Assembly (NCBI RefSeq): GCF_031454185.1
Contig: NZ_JAVDQI010000001.1
Span: 310,001 to 374,000 of the forward strand
Length of the DNA: 64,000 nt
Source: Methanococcoides alaskense
GTDB lineage: Archaea; Halobacteriota; Methanosarcinia; Methanosarcinales; Methanosarcinaceae
Direction of reading: 5' to 3'
The notes under the pieces are model-generated. The model ran no database searches. It was given only the letters and a program-made list of their open reading frames with translations, and was not told where the DNA came from. The stretch's first letter is position 1. The number at the start of each line of letters is the position of its first letter. This document shows, in pieces, positions 27,650 through 36,448 of this stretch. The position numbers and the translations under genes were made by a program.

Positions 27650-28005
27650 GTGAGATTAGCTCTCACGCACATCACATATTCCTAATCTTGTTCTTAGTTT
27701 CAGCAAATAGTAGATTATTTGCATCCATTTCTCTTTCAGCCCATGTTACTATTTTTTCAAGATAATAATGAAGCTTTTCTTTTAAAATTATTAATTTCAC
27801 ATACCTAAAAAATACTCATCAAACATTCAACATTTTCCCATTGACCCTCAACCATTCTTTCCTTATCTTATAATCTGGCAGAATGGTCTTAATGGAATTA
27901 CAATATTTTTTTGAATGGTCTTTGTACTTCAAATGGCACATTTCATGAACAACCACATAATCAATAATGGATGTTTTTGCCATCACAATCTTCCAATTGA
28001 ATCGC
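27650..28005 (-). pseudogene. Remnant 1: 3' end of a YgjP-like (DUF45) metallopeptidase gene and a broken small frame
   Basis: Positions 28005-27819 encode the C-terminal part of a YgjP/DUF45 zinc peptidase. It has the motif VVVHEMCHLKYKDHSKKY and ends LPDYKIRKEWLRVNGK. The N-terminal two thirds are missing, cut off near 28005. Downstream on the same strand a frame matching the small protein at 32628-32780 is broken by frameshifts and stops. YgjP genes are often neighbours of type I restriction genes, such as the hsd operon five kilobases away. The remnant shares a 56-bp identical stretch with a second remnant at 32.8 kb. A short hairpin (GTGAGA/TCTCAC) lies at 27650-27666. Confidence 0.75.
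27811..27866. repeat. 56-bp direct repeat, left copy
   Basis: Identical to 32765-32820 over 56 bases. Similarity fades into diverged sequence on both sides. It spans the end of the YgjP-like remnant. Confidence 0.9.
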
Positions 28006-28122
28006 AATTAGTTCTTCTTGGGGCAGTTGCCCCATTCCCCCTTTCAAATCCTGAATATAAATCAATACTGACTCTTCTACAAGGGCATATTCATTCATCT
28101 GGATTTGGGGTTCATCAGGCAT
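27961..28122 (-). CDS. Possible 53-aa acidic protein after the OLD-like gene
   Basis: An ATG at 28122, one base beyond the stop of the OLD-like gene, opens a frame MPDEPQIQMNEYALVEESV that ends at 27961. It is acidic and crosses the breakpoint into the YgjP remnant in another frame, so it may have been created by the rearrangement. Tight spacing supports translation; nothing else does. Confidence 0.3.
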   Translation of the reverse strand: MPDEPQIQMNEYALVEESVLIYIQDLKGGMGQLPQEELIAIQLEDCDGKNIHY

Positions 28123-28123
28123 T

Positions 28124-29950
28124 TTATTCAACTTCTTTTATTTTAGCGTGTATGTTTGTAAGGAACTGAACGTATGTTGGATATTCATCTTTTAGTTGTC
28201 CAACAGATTTGCTTCTTATGTCATTAATTACTGTTTGTACAATATGTTTTTTCAAAACTGTAGGGTCATATTTAGATTCAGATTGTGTTCTTAATATTGC
28301 TTTTATCTGGCTCATAATGGGCTTATCTTTTGTAGGGGTGAAACTCAGTCCATACAGTCCATTCACAGAGCTAATAACAAGATTTTCTGGAAGAATATCT
28401 TCCATTTCTGCATCCCTTTTAGAAATATCAACAAAATCTTTTAACTCGAAAGAATTATCTGTAAATTCAGCATTAGCCACACGTATTGATTCTAATGCTC
28501 CTCTGCCAGCATTATCTGAATCTACTAAAACAAATCCATTGATAAACCTACTATGGAAAAAATTTACATATTTGGCAATTTCACCAGTACCTGTGGCTAC
28601 TATTGTTTGAATTTTTGCAGGCTGGATTTCATCTTCAAATTTGTCTGTAAATATATCAAAAATATCTTTGTCCGTCCTTCCTTCTAATACCAAGATATTG
28701 GGTTGAATCAATTCAAAAATAGAAGTTCCTAATGCATTATATATAACTTCATCCTCAAGTGGATTTTTTGGGTCAACCTTTTTAATAACTGTTTTTGAGT
28801 TATCTTTTTTGACAGTATAATGTCTATCCAGATTCTTTTTGTCAACCATAAAAATGGAGTGTGAAGAAGCAAGAACAATATTCCTGATTCCAATTTGCAT
28901 TAGTTCATCACGGAGACACTTGATGCTTCCAGGATGGAGACTTATTTCAGGTTCATCCAATAGAATTATATTATTCTTTAATTGTTTTGCCTTATTTTTT
29001 ATTGATATAGAAAGTAGTATGGAGATAAATTGTTTGAAACCATCACTTCTTTGTTCCATACTGAATGTTTGGTTAGTGTTGTCTTTGTCTTCAACATAAA
29101 TATCGCACAGATTGTTGCTTTCCATCCTTATTCCGATATTTATTGGATGGTCTGACCAAATTTCATTTATGTGGTCAGTAATGGCTTTAGACAAATCCCT
29201 TTCAACTTCTCTTCGAATATCAAAACTCGTTTGTATTCTAGCCACAATCTTTGCAATATCCTCTCCATTGTAACCAAACAATTGAAAAATATGCTTCAGT
29301 GGAATGGATGTATCTGGATTGTTTTTGAAATTTTCTAGGTTGATAGGATTGGTTATAAGATATTCATCGGAATATTTCCAATAGATGATTTGTGGAATTA
29401 ATGTATCGATAGCTGCTTTTGCTTGCTCGTTCACAATTTTTTCAAGGTTAGTCCTATCAGCATAGTCAGCTACTCCCACTATCAACTTTCCAAGAAATGT
29501 CCCCCAATTTTCTTCATCATCTGGTTGTAGAATGTCTGAGACTCCTTTTGATTGATGAACGACATAACCTTCTTGCCGATGTGAATTTTCACCAAATTGA
29601 ATTATTTTTTCAATATAATAAGGCTCAGATACATTGGTTAATCCTGTTGGCAAAGTAAGTGAAATATCATAAGAAGCTAGCTTCTTCTCTAGTTCGTCTT
29701 CTTTTGTTATTCCAAAAATATATCTCAAAATTATTGGTTTGCTCTTTTTTAATGCAGATTTATTACAATCATTATTGTATTCCACTTTTTTATCAGGTGA
29801 TAGCAGAGCAATTGCTTTTAGTATGTTACTTTTCCCAGCTTCATTTATCCCAAAAAAGGAATGGAACTTACATCCTGCAATTTCTCTAATATCGATTTCA
29901 AGATGTTCAATGCTCCGATAATTTTCAATAATTATTTTCTTCAGTAACAA
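28124..29950 (-). CDS. OLD-family ATPase-TOPRIM protein (putative defence nuclease)
   Basis: This 608-aa protein has an ABC-type ATPase with Walker A GINEAGKS at 34-41, a signature-like QRSDGFKQFISILLS near 305, and Walker B NNIILLDEPEISLHPGS near 340. The TOPRIM domain has its Glu in ILVLEGRTDKDIFD (near 425) and acidic pair in VLVDSDNAG (near 480). OLD proteins cut DNA and act in phage defence alone or with a partner (as in Gabija or PARIS). The start is TTG at 29950 behind GGATGTGA. It is divergent from the 30089 and 30555 genes; the three lie between direct repeats. Confidence 0.87.
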   Translation of the reverse strand: MLLKKIIIENYRSIEHLEIDIREIAGCKFHSFFGINEAGKSNILKAIALLSPDKKVEYNNDCNKSALKKSKPIILRYIFGITKEDELEKKLASYDISLTLPTGLTNVSEPYYIEKIIQFGENSHRQEGYVVHQSKGVSDILQPDDEENWGTFLGKLIVGVADYADRTNLEKIVNEQAKAAIDTLIPQIIYWKYSDEYLITNPINLENFKNNPDTSIPLKHIFQLFGYNGEDIAKIVARIQTSFDIRREVERDLSKAITDHINEIWSDHPINIGIRMESNNLCDIYVEDKDNTNQTFSMEQRSDGFKQFISILLSISIKNKAKQLKNNIILLDEPEISLHPGSIKCLRDELMQIGIRNIVLASSHSIFMVDKKNLDRHYTVKKDNSKTVIKKVDPKNPLEDEVIYNALGTSIFELIQPNILVLEGRTDKDIFDIFTDKFEDEIQPAKIQTIVATGTGEIAKYVNFFHSRFINGFVLVDSDNAGRGALESIRVANAEFTDNSFELKDFVDISKRDAEMEDILPENLVISSVNGLYGLSFTPTKDKPIMSQIKAILRTQSESKYDPTVLKKHIVQTVINDIRSKSVGQLKDEYPTYVQFLTNIHAKIKEVE

Positions 29951-30088
29951 TTAATTCACATCCACTCTGACTTTGCCTGTTAGTAAATCTTGCATGAGAC
30001 CTTTTTTAAGTTCTTCCAGACCATACAAATATTTTTTTGTTGCTAACTGACCACAAAATTTAAGCTTAGTCCTAATATATTGTTGTAC

Positions 30089-30412
30089 ATGAATGGGAAA
30101 ATATATTTAGATGACGAAAGAAAGTGTTATTTTTGTGGACGAACTGATGAAGACGGAAAAGACCTGTTCCACGTATTTAGTGAAAATGTGACTCAAACCG
30201 ATTCTTTTGCTTTTTTTGATTTATGTGGCGTGTTCGAAATAAAGGAATATGACATTCAATTGTCTGATTTTATCAAAATGTATAGCCTCGAAAGAAGTGC
30301 ATTTACGGATTTAAGTCCGTCTATGCAGGAGTCATCTATAACCATTTTCGCCTGCCCAGTATGTCTATCTGTTCTCCGGCAAATTGGTAGTTGTCAGGGA
30401 ACGGTTGTTTAA
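30089..30412 (+). CDS. Small protein with two CxxC pairs, unknown
   Basis: About 107 aa from the ATG at 30089; in-frame TTG codons lie just before. One Cys pair is in RKCYFCGRTDEDGKD and another in FACPVCLSVLRQ near the C-terminus, a likely zinc site holding the two ends together. The HNH-type His residues are absent. It is divergent from the OLD-like gene, with about 140 bases between, and 140 bases ahead of the large unknown gene. It may be a regulator or partner of the OLD protein. Confidence 0.6.
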   Translation: MNGKIYLDDERKCYFCGRTDEDGKDLFHVFSENVTQTDSFAFFDLCGVFEIKEYDIQLSDFIKMYSLERSAFTDLSPSMQESSITIFACPVCLSVLRQIGSCQGTVV

Positions 30413-30554
30413 TCAATCGAGATTAAACTTTGATATCTTGTTTGGTTAGTTTTAGGGATATTTCTAAAACATATTTTATCTTTGTAAACGAATTAAAAAA
30501 CAAAATGATTTTGAGTTGGTTCATACGAATAGCAAATCACAGAGAGAGCATCGA

Positions 30555-32543
30555 ATGGATAGAATATTCTCATTCCTGAATATTTTGAAAATTATTTCAA
30601 ATACGGATGGATTTAGGAACTGGATTAATCAGTATCATCAGATAGAAGAAGATTCTTTTTTGCTTGATGGATATAATTTCTTCATAGAAGTTGTTACAAG
30701 TGATTTACTTGAATCATTACATCTATCTTCCGCATTTGATTTAGAAGATGATATGACCTATTATAGGGCACAATTTGTTGGTGTCAACATAGATGACATA
30801 CCTAATACAAGCGAAAAAACAGTTTTTATAAAGAATATATGGAACAACTTAAAGGAAATAGAAAATGCATCTTCCTGGGATGATATCAAGTGTTATTGGC
30901 AAAATAACCATGATTTTTTTTCAATATTTGATTCCATATATAGAAACAACATAATCTGCACCAAAGATATTGGTAAGGATTTGGTATTAAACGCAACAAG
31001 TATTTTTTACAATTATATTTTTTTGAATGATACGGAAAGAGGTAAACCTCATACATATCCTGCTTCAATTCTTAAAAACAAGATGTCTCCTGAACTAATG
31101 GAAAAAAGCTATTATGGCTACATTTTTTGTTTACAATATGTTTGGTATGTCTTATTGGGAGAAGAACAGTTTGAGATATGTTCCCTAACAGAACTACATC
31201 GAGCTTATGAGAAATTTTCAAAAAATGTAATAGAGGATTATGAACATGACCCATTTGGCATTGATTATAGTGATGCGGAATTATCAGCATTAATTAAATG
31301 GGAATCTATTGACTATTTTTTCCCCATTATTAAATCTGAGATTATTGAACCATTGGAGGATAATATTGGAATAAACTTGTCCAAAAATAGCATTTTAGTT
31401 TTGGATGGCACATTTAATAAAAAGGTGCTGAGCTTTCTGCTATCTCCAAAAAAGCTTTCTAATCCCGATTATATGAGCAGCAGTGACAATGAATCTAAAA
31501 TTAAAAAATTAGATTCTTACTTCTTGTGGCAAATGTTTTTTAAAATGGACTGCAAACAGATTATTATCGATGGAGCTGCTGTATTTACTGATTTATTGAT
31601 AGGTGCTGTAGAAAAAAACAAATATTACGAAGTTGAAGATAAAATTCAAATTCTTCGAATTAAGCATCCTTCTATAGATTTGGGTAGATTTGATTATAGC
31701 TATGCAATATTGATTGAAAGCTATTCTACTTTTAGTGACTATTCAGTATGGTATGCCTTCTTTGATTGTGCAACAGATTACTCAGGATTTGGAGGAAGTT
31801 TACAGCAGAACATTGAACTTTTCATTAATGAAAATTTAGAGAAAAATTTAATTGATGTAACTGAATTTACGATTGAAAAGGAATTTTTTGAAAATTATTT
31901 GGATAAAGGAATTTTGTCAAGTATCACAAGAATTCGCAATGAATCAGAAGGTATACTTGAAAACGCAAAAGGAACAGCTCTTGAACATGTTGCATGTGAA
32001 GTTAATAGGCAAATTAAACAGTGGACTATTGGAAATCAAGTAACATTGAAGCAAAATATCAATAATCTAATTTTTATTTTAAAAGAAAACATACCAAAGA
32101 ATAGAGATAATGAAAATATTTTGAAAAAAATCGATGAAATTGAACTTACTAATGACGTAAGCAACCATTATTCTATTATCTCTTTGCTAATCCCGCAACT
32201 ACTGAAATTAAATTTAGAGGAAACGGTTCAACAGTTAAATTCGATTGATAAAAAGATTGATGGTGTCAACTTAAAAGTGGATGAACTTACTAATAACCAT
32301 GAAGCTTTAGATTTCATAATTCAGAACTTAGAAATAATTAAAAATGAAATCCCAGAACTTAGCACTCAGATTAATGATGTATTAGATGGATTTATTGATA
32401 AATCTAAATCAACTGAGCAAAAATTAAAATTTAGTATACCAATTATTCCAACTTTAATTGCATATGAAATAGAAAAGGAAGTTCCGAAAGACATTTCTAA
32501 AAGGATTAGAGAACTAATAAAATTGAACAATAAATTAAGGTGA
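30555..32543 (+). CDS. Large unknown protein beside the OLD-like gene
   Basis: A protein of about 662 aa from the ATG MDRIFSFLNILKI at 30555, supported by GAGAGAG; a TTG at 30516 would add 13 residues. No signal peptide or nuclease motif is recognised. Residues 1-480 look globular and mostly helical. From about 490 a coiled-coil region leads to LNSIDKKIDGVNLKVDELTN. The end, KLKFSIPIIPTLIAYEIEKE, resembles amphipathic tails seen at the ends of some bacterial conflict-system effectors. Its location opposite an OLD ATPase and inside direct repeats suggests a defence role; that is inference. Confidence 0.65.
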   Translation: MDRIFSFLNILKIISNTDGFRNWINQYHQIEEDSFLLDGYNFFIEVVTSDLLESLHLSSAFDLEDDMTYYRAQFVGVNIDDIPNTSEKTVFIKNIWNNLKEIENASSWDDIKCYWQNNHDFFSIFDSIYRNNIICTKDIGKDLVLNATSIFYNYIFLNDTERGKPHTYPASILKNKMSPELMEKSYYGYIFCLQYVWYVLLGEEQFEICSLTELHRAYEKFSKNVIEDYEHDPFGIDYSDAELSALIKWESIDYFFPIIKSEIIEPLEDNIGINLSKNSILVLDGTFNKKVLSFLLSPKKLSNPDYMSSSDNESKIKKLDSYFLWQMFFKMDCKQIIIDGAAVFTDLLIGAVEKNKYYEVEDKIQILRIKHPSIDLGRFDYSYAILIESYSTFSDYSVWYAFFDCATDYSGFGGSLQQNIELFINENLEKNLIDVTEFTIEKEFFENYLDKGILSSITRIRNESEGILENAKGTALEHVACEVNRQIKQWTIGNQVTLKQNINNLIFILKENIPKNRDNENILKKIDEIELTNDVSNHYSIISLLIPQLLKLNLEETVQQLNSIDKKIDGVNLKVDELTNNHEALDFIIQNLEIIKNEIPELSTQINDVLDGFIDKSKSTEQKLKFSIPIIPTLIAYEIEKEVPKDISKRIRELIKLNNKLR

Positions 32544-32627
32544 TAATAAAGTATTGGCAACTTACAAATAGAGTATGTCCCTGCTTTGTTACTTTTGAAG
32601 CCCATAAATTCTAAAAAGTTAAGAAGG

Positions 32628-32780
32628 TTATGTTTTCTTAATCTTCTCTTTCATTTCCATTGATAATAAAGGATTTGCATCAAGTTCAATTTCAGCCCAT
32701 GATACAAGCCTTTTAAGATAATACTGATGCCTTAAATTAGTAATTTCATACCTAAATAATAAATAATACTCATCAAACAT
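32628..32780 (-). CDS. Small 50-aa protein after the YgjP remnant
   Basis: An ATG at 32780 overlaps the YgjP-remnant stop (ATGTTTGATG) and opens MFDEYYLLFRYEITNLRHQ, ending KEKIKKT. The matching stretch in the left remnant is broken but keeps the core WAE(R/I)E(M/L)DAN. This suggests a real small gene once coupled to ygjP. Its promoter is probably lost. Confidence 0.35.
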   Translation of the reverse strand: MFDEYYLLFRYEITNLRHQYYLKRLVSWAEIELDANPLLSMEMKEKIKKT

Positions 32781-32820
32781 TCAACATTTTCCCATTGACC
32801 CTCAACCATTCTTTCCTTAT
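32765..32820. repeat. 56-bp direct repeat, right copy
   Basis: Identical to 27811-27866; the two copies are 4,954 bases apart and in the same orientation. Confidence 0.9.
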
Positions 32821-32871
32821 ATCATAGTCCGGCAAGATGGTCTTTATGGAATCCTAATACTGTTTTGAATG
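32773..32871 (-). pseudogene. Remnant 2: last codons of a YgjP-like gene
   Basis: The minus strand encodes HSKQY, a TAG at 32856-32854, then DSIKTILPDYDIRKEWLRV and GKMLNV before the stop. It matches the end of the left remnant, where Cys replaces the TAG. Nothing upstream is preserved. Confidence 0.6.
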
Positions 32872-33170
32872 AAAAAAGAGTTACATAGAAGTTATATCGC
32901 CTATTGTAAAGTCCCATCATTCAGCAGGCGGTATTTGACCATTGCATATGGGTACACGACCAAATTTATTCTCAAAATGCAGTATTATACCATCTTCCCA
33001 TCATTCAAAGCTTGAACCTAAATTAATAGGATTGGGAGAGATGTTGATATTGAAATAAAATCAATAAATTTATAATGCTTAGCAATCAGTATCAGCCATC
33101 ATAAAATATTCACTTTAATTTTATTATTAATAATAATCAAACATACCCTTTCATCAAAGAGATTGTTAAC
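32872..33170. other. Intergenic leader of the hsd operon
   Basis: No gene is seen. AT-rich sequence contains a TATA-like AAATTTATAA at 33067-33076, about 95 bases before hsdM. This is the likely promoter region. Confidence 0.4.
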
Positions 33171-35174
33171 ATGGTCAACGTAACAGAAAACGCTAATTTC
33201 CTTTGGAGCATCGCTGACCTTCTTAGGGGCGACTACAAACAGGCAGATTATGGTAAGGTCATTCTTCCACTCACTGTATTGAGAAGGCTGGATTGTGTCC
33301 TTGAACCCACAAAACAGAAGGTTCTGGATTATCTTCCAAAAATGGCAAGTATGAATATCGAGAACACTGACCCCGTACTCAATAAGGTCGCAGGCTTTAA
33401 TTTTCATAACCAAAGCAAGTATGATTTCCAGAGCTTGAAAGCAGACCCTAACAACATTGCTGCCAATCTCTCAAACTACATCAACGGTTTTTCAGAGGAT
33501 GCTAGAAATATCATTGAGTATTTCAAATTTGATGAGCAAATAAGAGAATTAGATAAAAAAGACCTTCTCTATCTTGTTGTCAAGAGATTTGCCGAGGTAG
33601 ACTTACATCCTGATAAAGTAAGTAATGTCGAAATGGGATATCTCTTTGAAGAACTGATACGCAAATTCTCTGAGCTTTCCAACGAGACTGCTGGACATCA
33701 TTTTACACCAAGAGAAGTTATCAGACTAATGGTAAACCTACTTTTCGTAAATGATAGAGACATACTTACACAGGAAGGTATTGTTAAAACACTCTATGAC
33801 CCTGCCTGTGGTACCGGAGGTATGCTCTCTGTTGCAGAAGAATATCTTAAAGAGCTCAATCCTGATGCAAGGCTGGAAGTATTTGGACAGGAACTCAATG
33901 ATGAATCCTATGCAATATGCAAATCAGACATGCTCATCAAGGGTCAGAATGCTTACAACATGAAATTCGGTAATTCCTTTACAGAAGATGGGTTAGAAGC
34001 TGAAAAATTTGATTATATGCTTTCCAATCCTCCGTTTGGTGTCGAATGGAAGAAGGTGGAGAAGTTCATCAAAGCCGAGAGTGAAGGTAGGGGACATGAT
34101 GGAAGATTCGGTGCAGGTTTGCCAAAGATAAATGATGGTTCGTTCCTTTTCCTTCAGCACATGATTTCAAAGATGAAACATGACAACATCGGTTCACGTA
34201 TAGGTATCGTCTTTAATGGTTCTACGCTTTTCACAGGAAGTGCTGGAAAAGGTGAAAGTGAGATTAGAAGATGGATTATCGAGAACGATATGCTTGAGGC
34301 TATCGTGGCTTTACCTAACCAGTTGTTCTATAACACCCCCATCTCTACCTACATATGGATAGTTACTAACCGAAAAGAAGCTAAAAGGGCAGGAAAAATA
34401 CAGCTTATCAATGCCGTGGACTTCTACAATAAGATGAAGAAAAGCCTAGGTAACAAACGCAATGAGGTTAGTTCTGACAACATCAACACTATCACTAAAC
34501 TCTATGGCGATTTCAAGGAAAGCGAGTTCTCTAAGATTTTCGACAATGAGGATTTCGGATATCAGCGAATTACCATAGAAAGACCTCTGAAGCTCAATTT
34601 CCAGGCAAGTGAAGAACGAATCGAGAGGCTGAAGGAAGAAAAGGGTTTCGTCAATATTGCTTCGAGCAAGAAGAAAGGTGAAGCGGCAGAGAAGGAAATA
34701 GTGGAAGGCAAACGTTTGCAGGATTCCCTCCTTAAGATGCTTTCGTCCATGGATTCCGACAAGCTCTATAAGAACCGTGATGAATTCACAAAAGTTCTGA
34801 AACAGCATATCAAGAAGTCTGGCATCGATATCAATCCACCACTTCTCAAGACCATTCTCAAAGCTCTCTCCGAACAGGATGAAACTGCTGATGTCTGCAC
34901 AAAGAAAGGTGAACAAGAACCCGATGCAAACCTCCGTGACTATGAGAACATTCATTTGAAGGAAGATGTACAGGCATATTTCGAGCGTGAAGTCATCCCA
35001 CACATTCCTGATGCATGGATTGATGATAGCAAGACGAAGATTGGCTACGAGCTTAATTTCACAAAGGAATTCTACAATTACACTCCACTTCGCAGTCTCG
35101 ATGATATAAGGACAGATATCATGGTTCTTGAAGAAGAGATGGAAGGTCTGCTTAAGGAGGCTGTAAGTGAATGA
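33171..35174 (+). CDS. hsdM: Type I restriction-modification methyltransferase (HsdM)
   Basis: At 667 aa it is longer than the usual 500-550. The N-terminal HsdM helical domain is at 1-150. SAM-binding motif I is DPACGTGGML near 209 and the catalytic motif is MLSNPPFGVEW near 283. The C-terminal 200 residues, rich in Lys/Glu and predicted helical, are an extension seen in a subset of HsdM. It methylates adenine in the target set by HsdS and forms the core of the restriction complex. Its stop overlaps the hsdS start in ATGA. Confidence 0.95.
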   Translation: MVNVTENANFLWSIADLLRGDYKQADYGKVILPLTVLRRLDCVLEPTKQKVLDYLPKMASMNIENTDPVLNKVAGFNFHNQSKYDFQSLKADPNNIAANLSNYINGFSEDARNIIEYFKFDEQIRELDKKDLLYLVVKRFAEVDLHPDKVSNVEMGYLFEELIRKFSELSNETAGHHFTPREVIRLMVNLLFVNDRDILTQEGIVKTLYDPACGTGGMLSVAEEYLKELNPDARLEVFGQELNDESYAICKSDMLIKGQNAYNMKFGNSFTEDGLEAEKFDYMLSNPPFGVEWKKVEKFIKAESEGRGHDGRFGAGLPKINDGSFLFLQHMISKMKHDNIGSRIGIVFNGSTLFTGSAGKGESEIRRWIIENDMLEAIVALPNQLFYNTPISTYIWIVTNRKEAKRAGKIQLINAVDFYNKMKKSLGNKRNEVSSDNINTITKLYGDFKESEFSKIFDNEDFGYQRITIERPLKLNFQASEERIERLKEEKGFVNIASSKKKGEAAEKEIVEGKRLQDSLLKMLSSMDSDKLYKNRDEFTKVLKQHIKKSGIDINPPLLKTILKALSEQDETADVCTKKGEQEPDANLRDYENIHLKEDVQAYFEREVIPHIPDAWIDDSKTKIGYELNFTKEFYNYTPLRSLDDIRTDIMVLEEEMEGLLKEAVSE

Positions 35175-36448
35175 AGCCATATCCTGCATACAAGGATTCG
35201 GGTATTGAGTGGCTGGGAGAAGTGCCGGAGCATTGGGTAGTTAACAAACTTGGTTATCATACACAAATGATAGTCCCAATGCGCGACAAACCCACTTTTT
35301 CTAACATTGGCACCCCATGGATTAGAATTGAAGATTTTGAAGGAAAAGATATCTCAAAATCAAAATCCAATCAACTTGTTAGTAATGAAGTAATTGAATC
35401 AATGAACCTCAAGGTTTATCCTATTGGAACAGTCCTTTGTTCTTGCAGCTGTACTATGGGTTCAACAGCAATTGTAAAAGAACCTCTTCTCTCCAACCAG
35501 ACATTCATTGGGATAGTACCTGATAGTAAATTAAATTCCAACTATCTTTATCATTTAATGAATGCAAGTAGTGAAAGACTACAATCACTTGGTTCAGGTG
35601 CAATCCAACAATATCTCTCAAAAGAAAATTTTCAGAACCTCCGATTAGCATTTCCACCTCTTACTGAACAACAATCCATCGGCACCTTCCTCGACCAAAA
35701 AACATCTCAAATTGGCGCCCTCATCGAAAAGAAGCAGAAGCAAATCGAACTGCTAAAAGAGGAACGAACTGCAATTATCAATCAGGCAGTGACGAAGGGA
35801 CTTAATCCAGATGTGCCTATGAAGGATTCGGGTATTGAGTGGCTGGGAGAAGTGCCGGAGCATTGGGAGATTAAGAAATTAAAGTATTTGGCAAATCAAA
35901 CAAGGGAAAAACAAGAAGCATATGGTTCTTTAAAAATTGCCTTAGAAAATATTGAAAGTTGGACTGGAAAATTGGTTAATTTAGATTCTGATAATGCTTT
36001 TGAATCTGAAGGTATTGTTTTTAATGAAGACGATGTTCTATTTGGAAAATTGAGACCATATCTTGCAAAAGTCTATAAAGCTCAAGAGGCTGGAATTTGT
36101 GTAAGTGAAATATTAGTTTTAAGACATAGTAATCTCATTACCTCTGATTTCTTGTACTATCGATGTTTATCTGAAGATTTTATAACAGAAGTAAATAGTT
36201 CCACTTATGGTTCAAAGATGCCACGTGCAAATTGGGATTTTATTGCTAATCTATTAATTCCATTTCCAACTTGTTCCGAACAGAATTTAATTACAGATTT
36301 AATAAATTCAACTATCATAAATTCAACTAGAATGATAGCCAAAATCCAAAGTCAAATCTCCTTCCTACAAGAATATCGCACATCACTCATCTCTGAAGCA
36401 GTAACAGGTAAAATTGATGTTAGAAAAGAAATTGGGGTACTTGAATGA
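35171..36448 (+). CDS. hsdS: Type I restriction specificity subunit (HsdS)
   Basis: This 425-aa protein has two target-recognition domains, each introduced by DSGIEWLGEVPEHW (at about residues 8 and 220). Each is followed by a variable domain and then a conserved helix (FLDQKTSQIGALIEKKQKQI in the first). The second half ends EYRTSLISEAVTGKIDV. The two introductions are encoded by a 46-bp perfect DNA repeat, which allows domain exchange by recombination. Translational coupling on both sides (ATGA) binds it to hsdM and to the DUF262 gene. Confidence 0.95.
   Translation: MKPYPAYKDSGIEWLGEVPEHWVVNKLGYHTQMIVPMRDKPTFSNIGTPWIRIEDFEGKDISKSKSNQLVSNEVIESMNLKVYPIGTVLCSCSCTMGSTAIVKEPLLSNQTFIGIVPDSKLNSNYLYHLMNASSERLQSLGSGAIQQYLSKENFQNLRLAFPPLTEQQSIGTFLDQKTSQIGALIEKKQKQIELLKEERTAIINQAVTKGLNPDVPMKDSGIEWLGEVPEHWEIKKLKYLANQTREKQEAYGSLKIALENIESWTGKLVNLDSDNAFESEGIVFNEDDVLFGKLRPYLAKVYKAQEAGICVSEILVLRHSNLITSDFLYYRCLSEDFITEVNSSTYGSKMPRANWDFIANLLIPFPTCSEQNLITDLINSTIINSTRMIAKIQSQISFLQEYRTSLISEAVTGKIDVRKEIGVLE
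35192..35237 (+). repeat. 46-bp repeat inside hsdS, copy 1
   Basis: Identical to 35822-35867; encodes the conserved entry to target-recognition domain 1. Confidence 0.9.
35822..35867 (+). repeat. 46-bp repeat inside hsdS, copy 2
   Basis: Identical to 35192-35237; encodes the conserved entry to target-recognition domain 2. The spacing is 630 bases. Confidence 0.9.
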
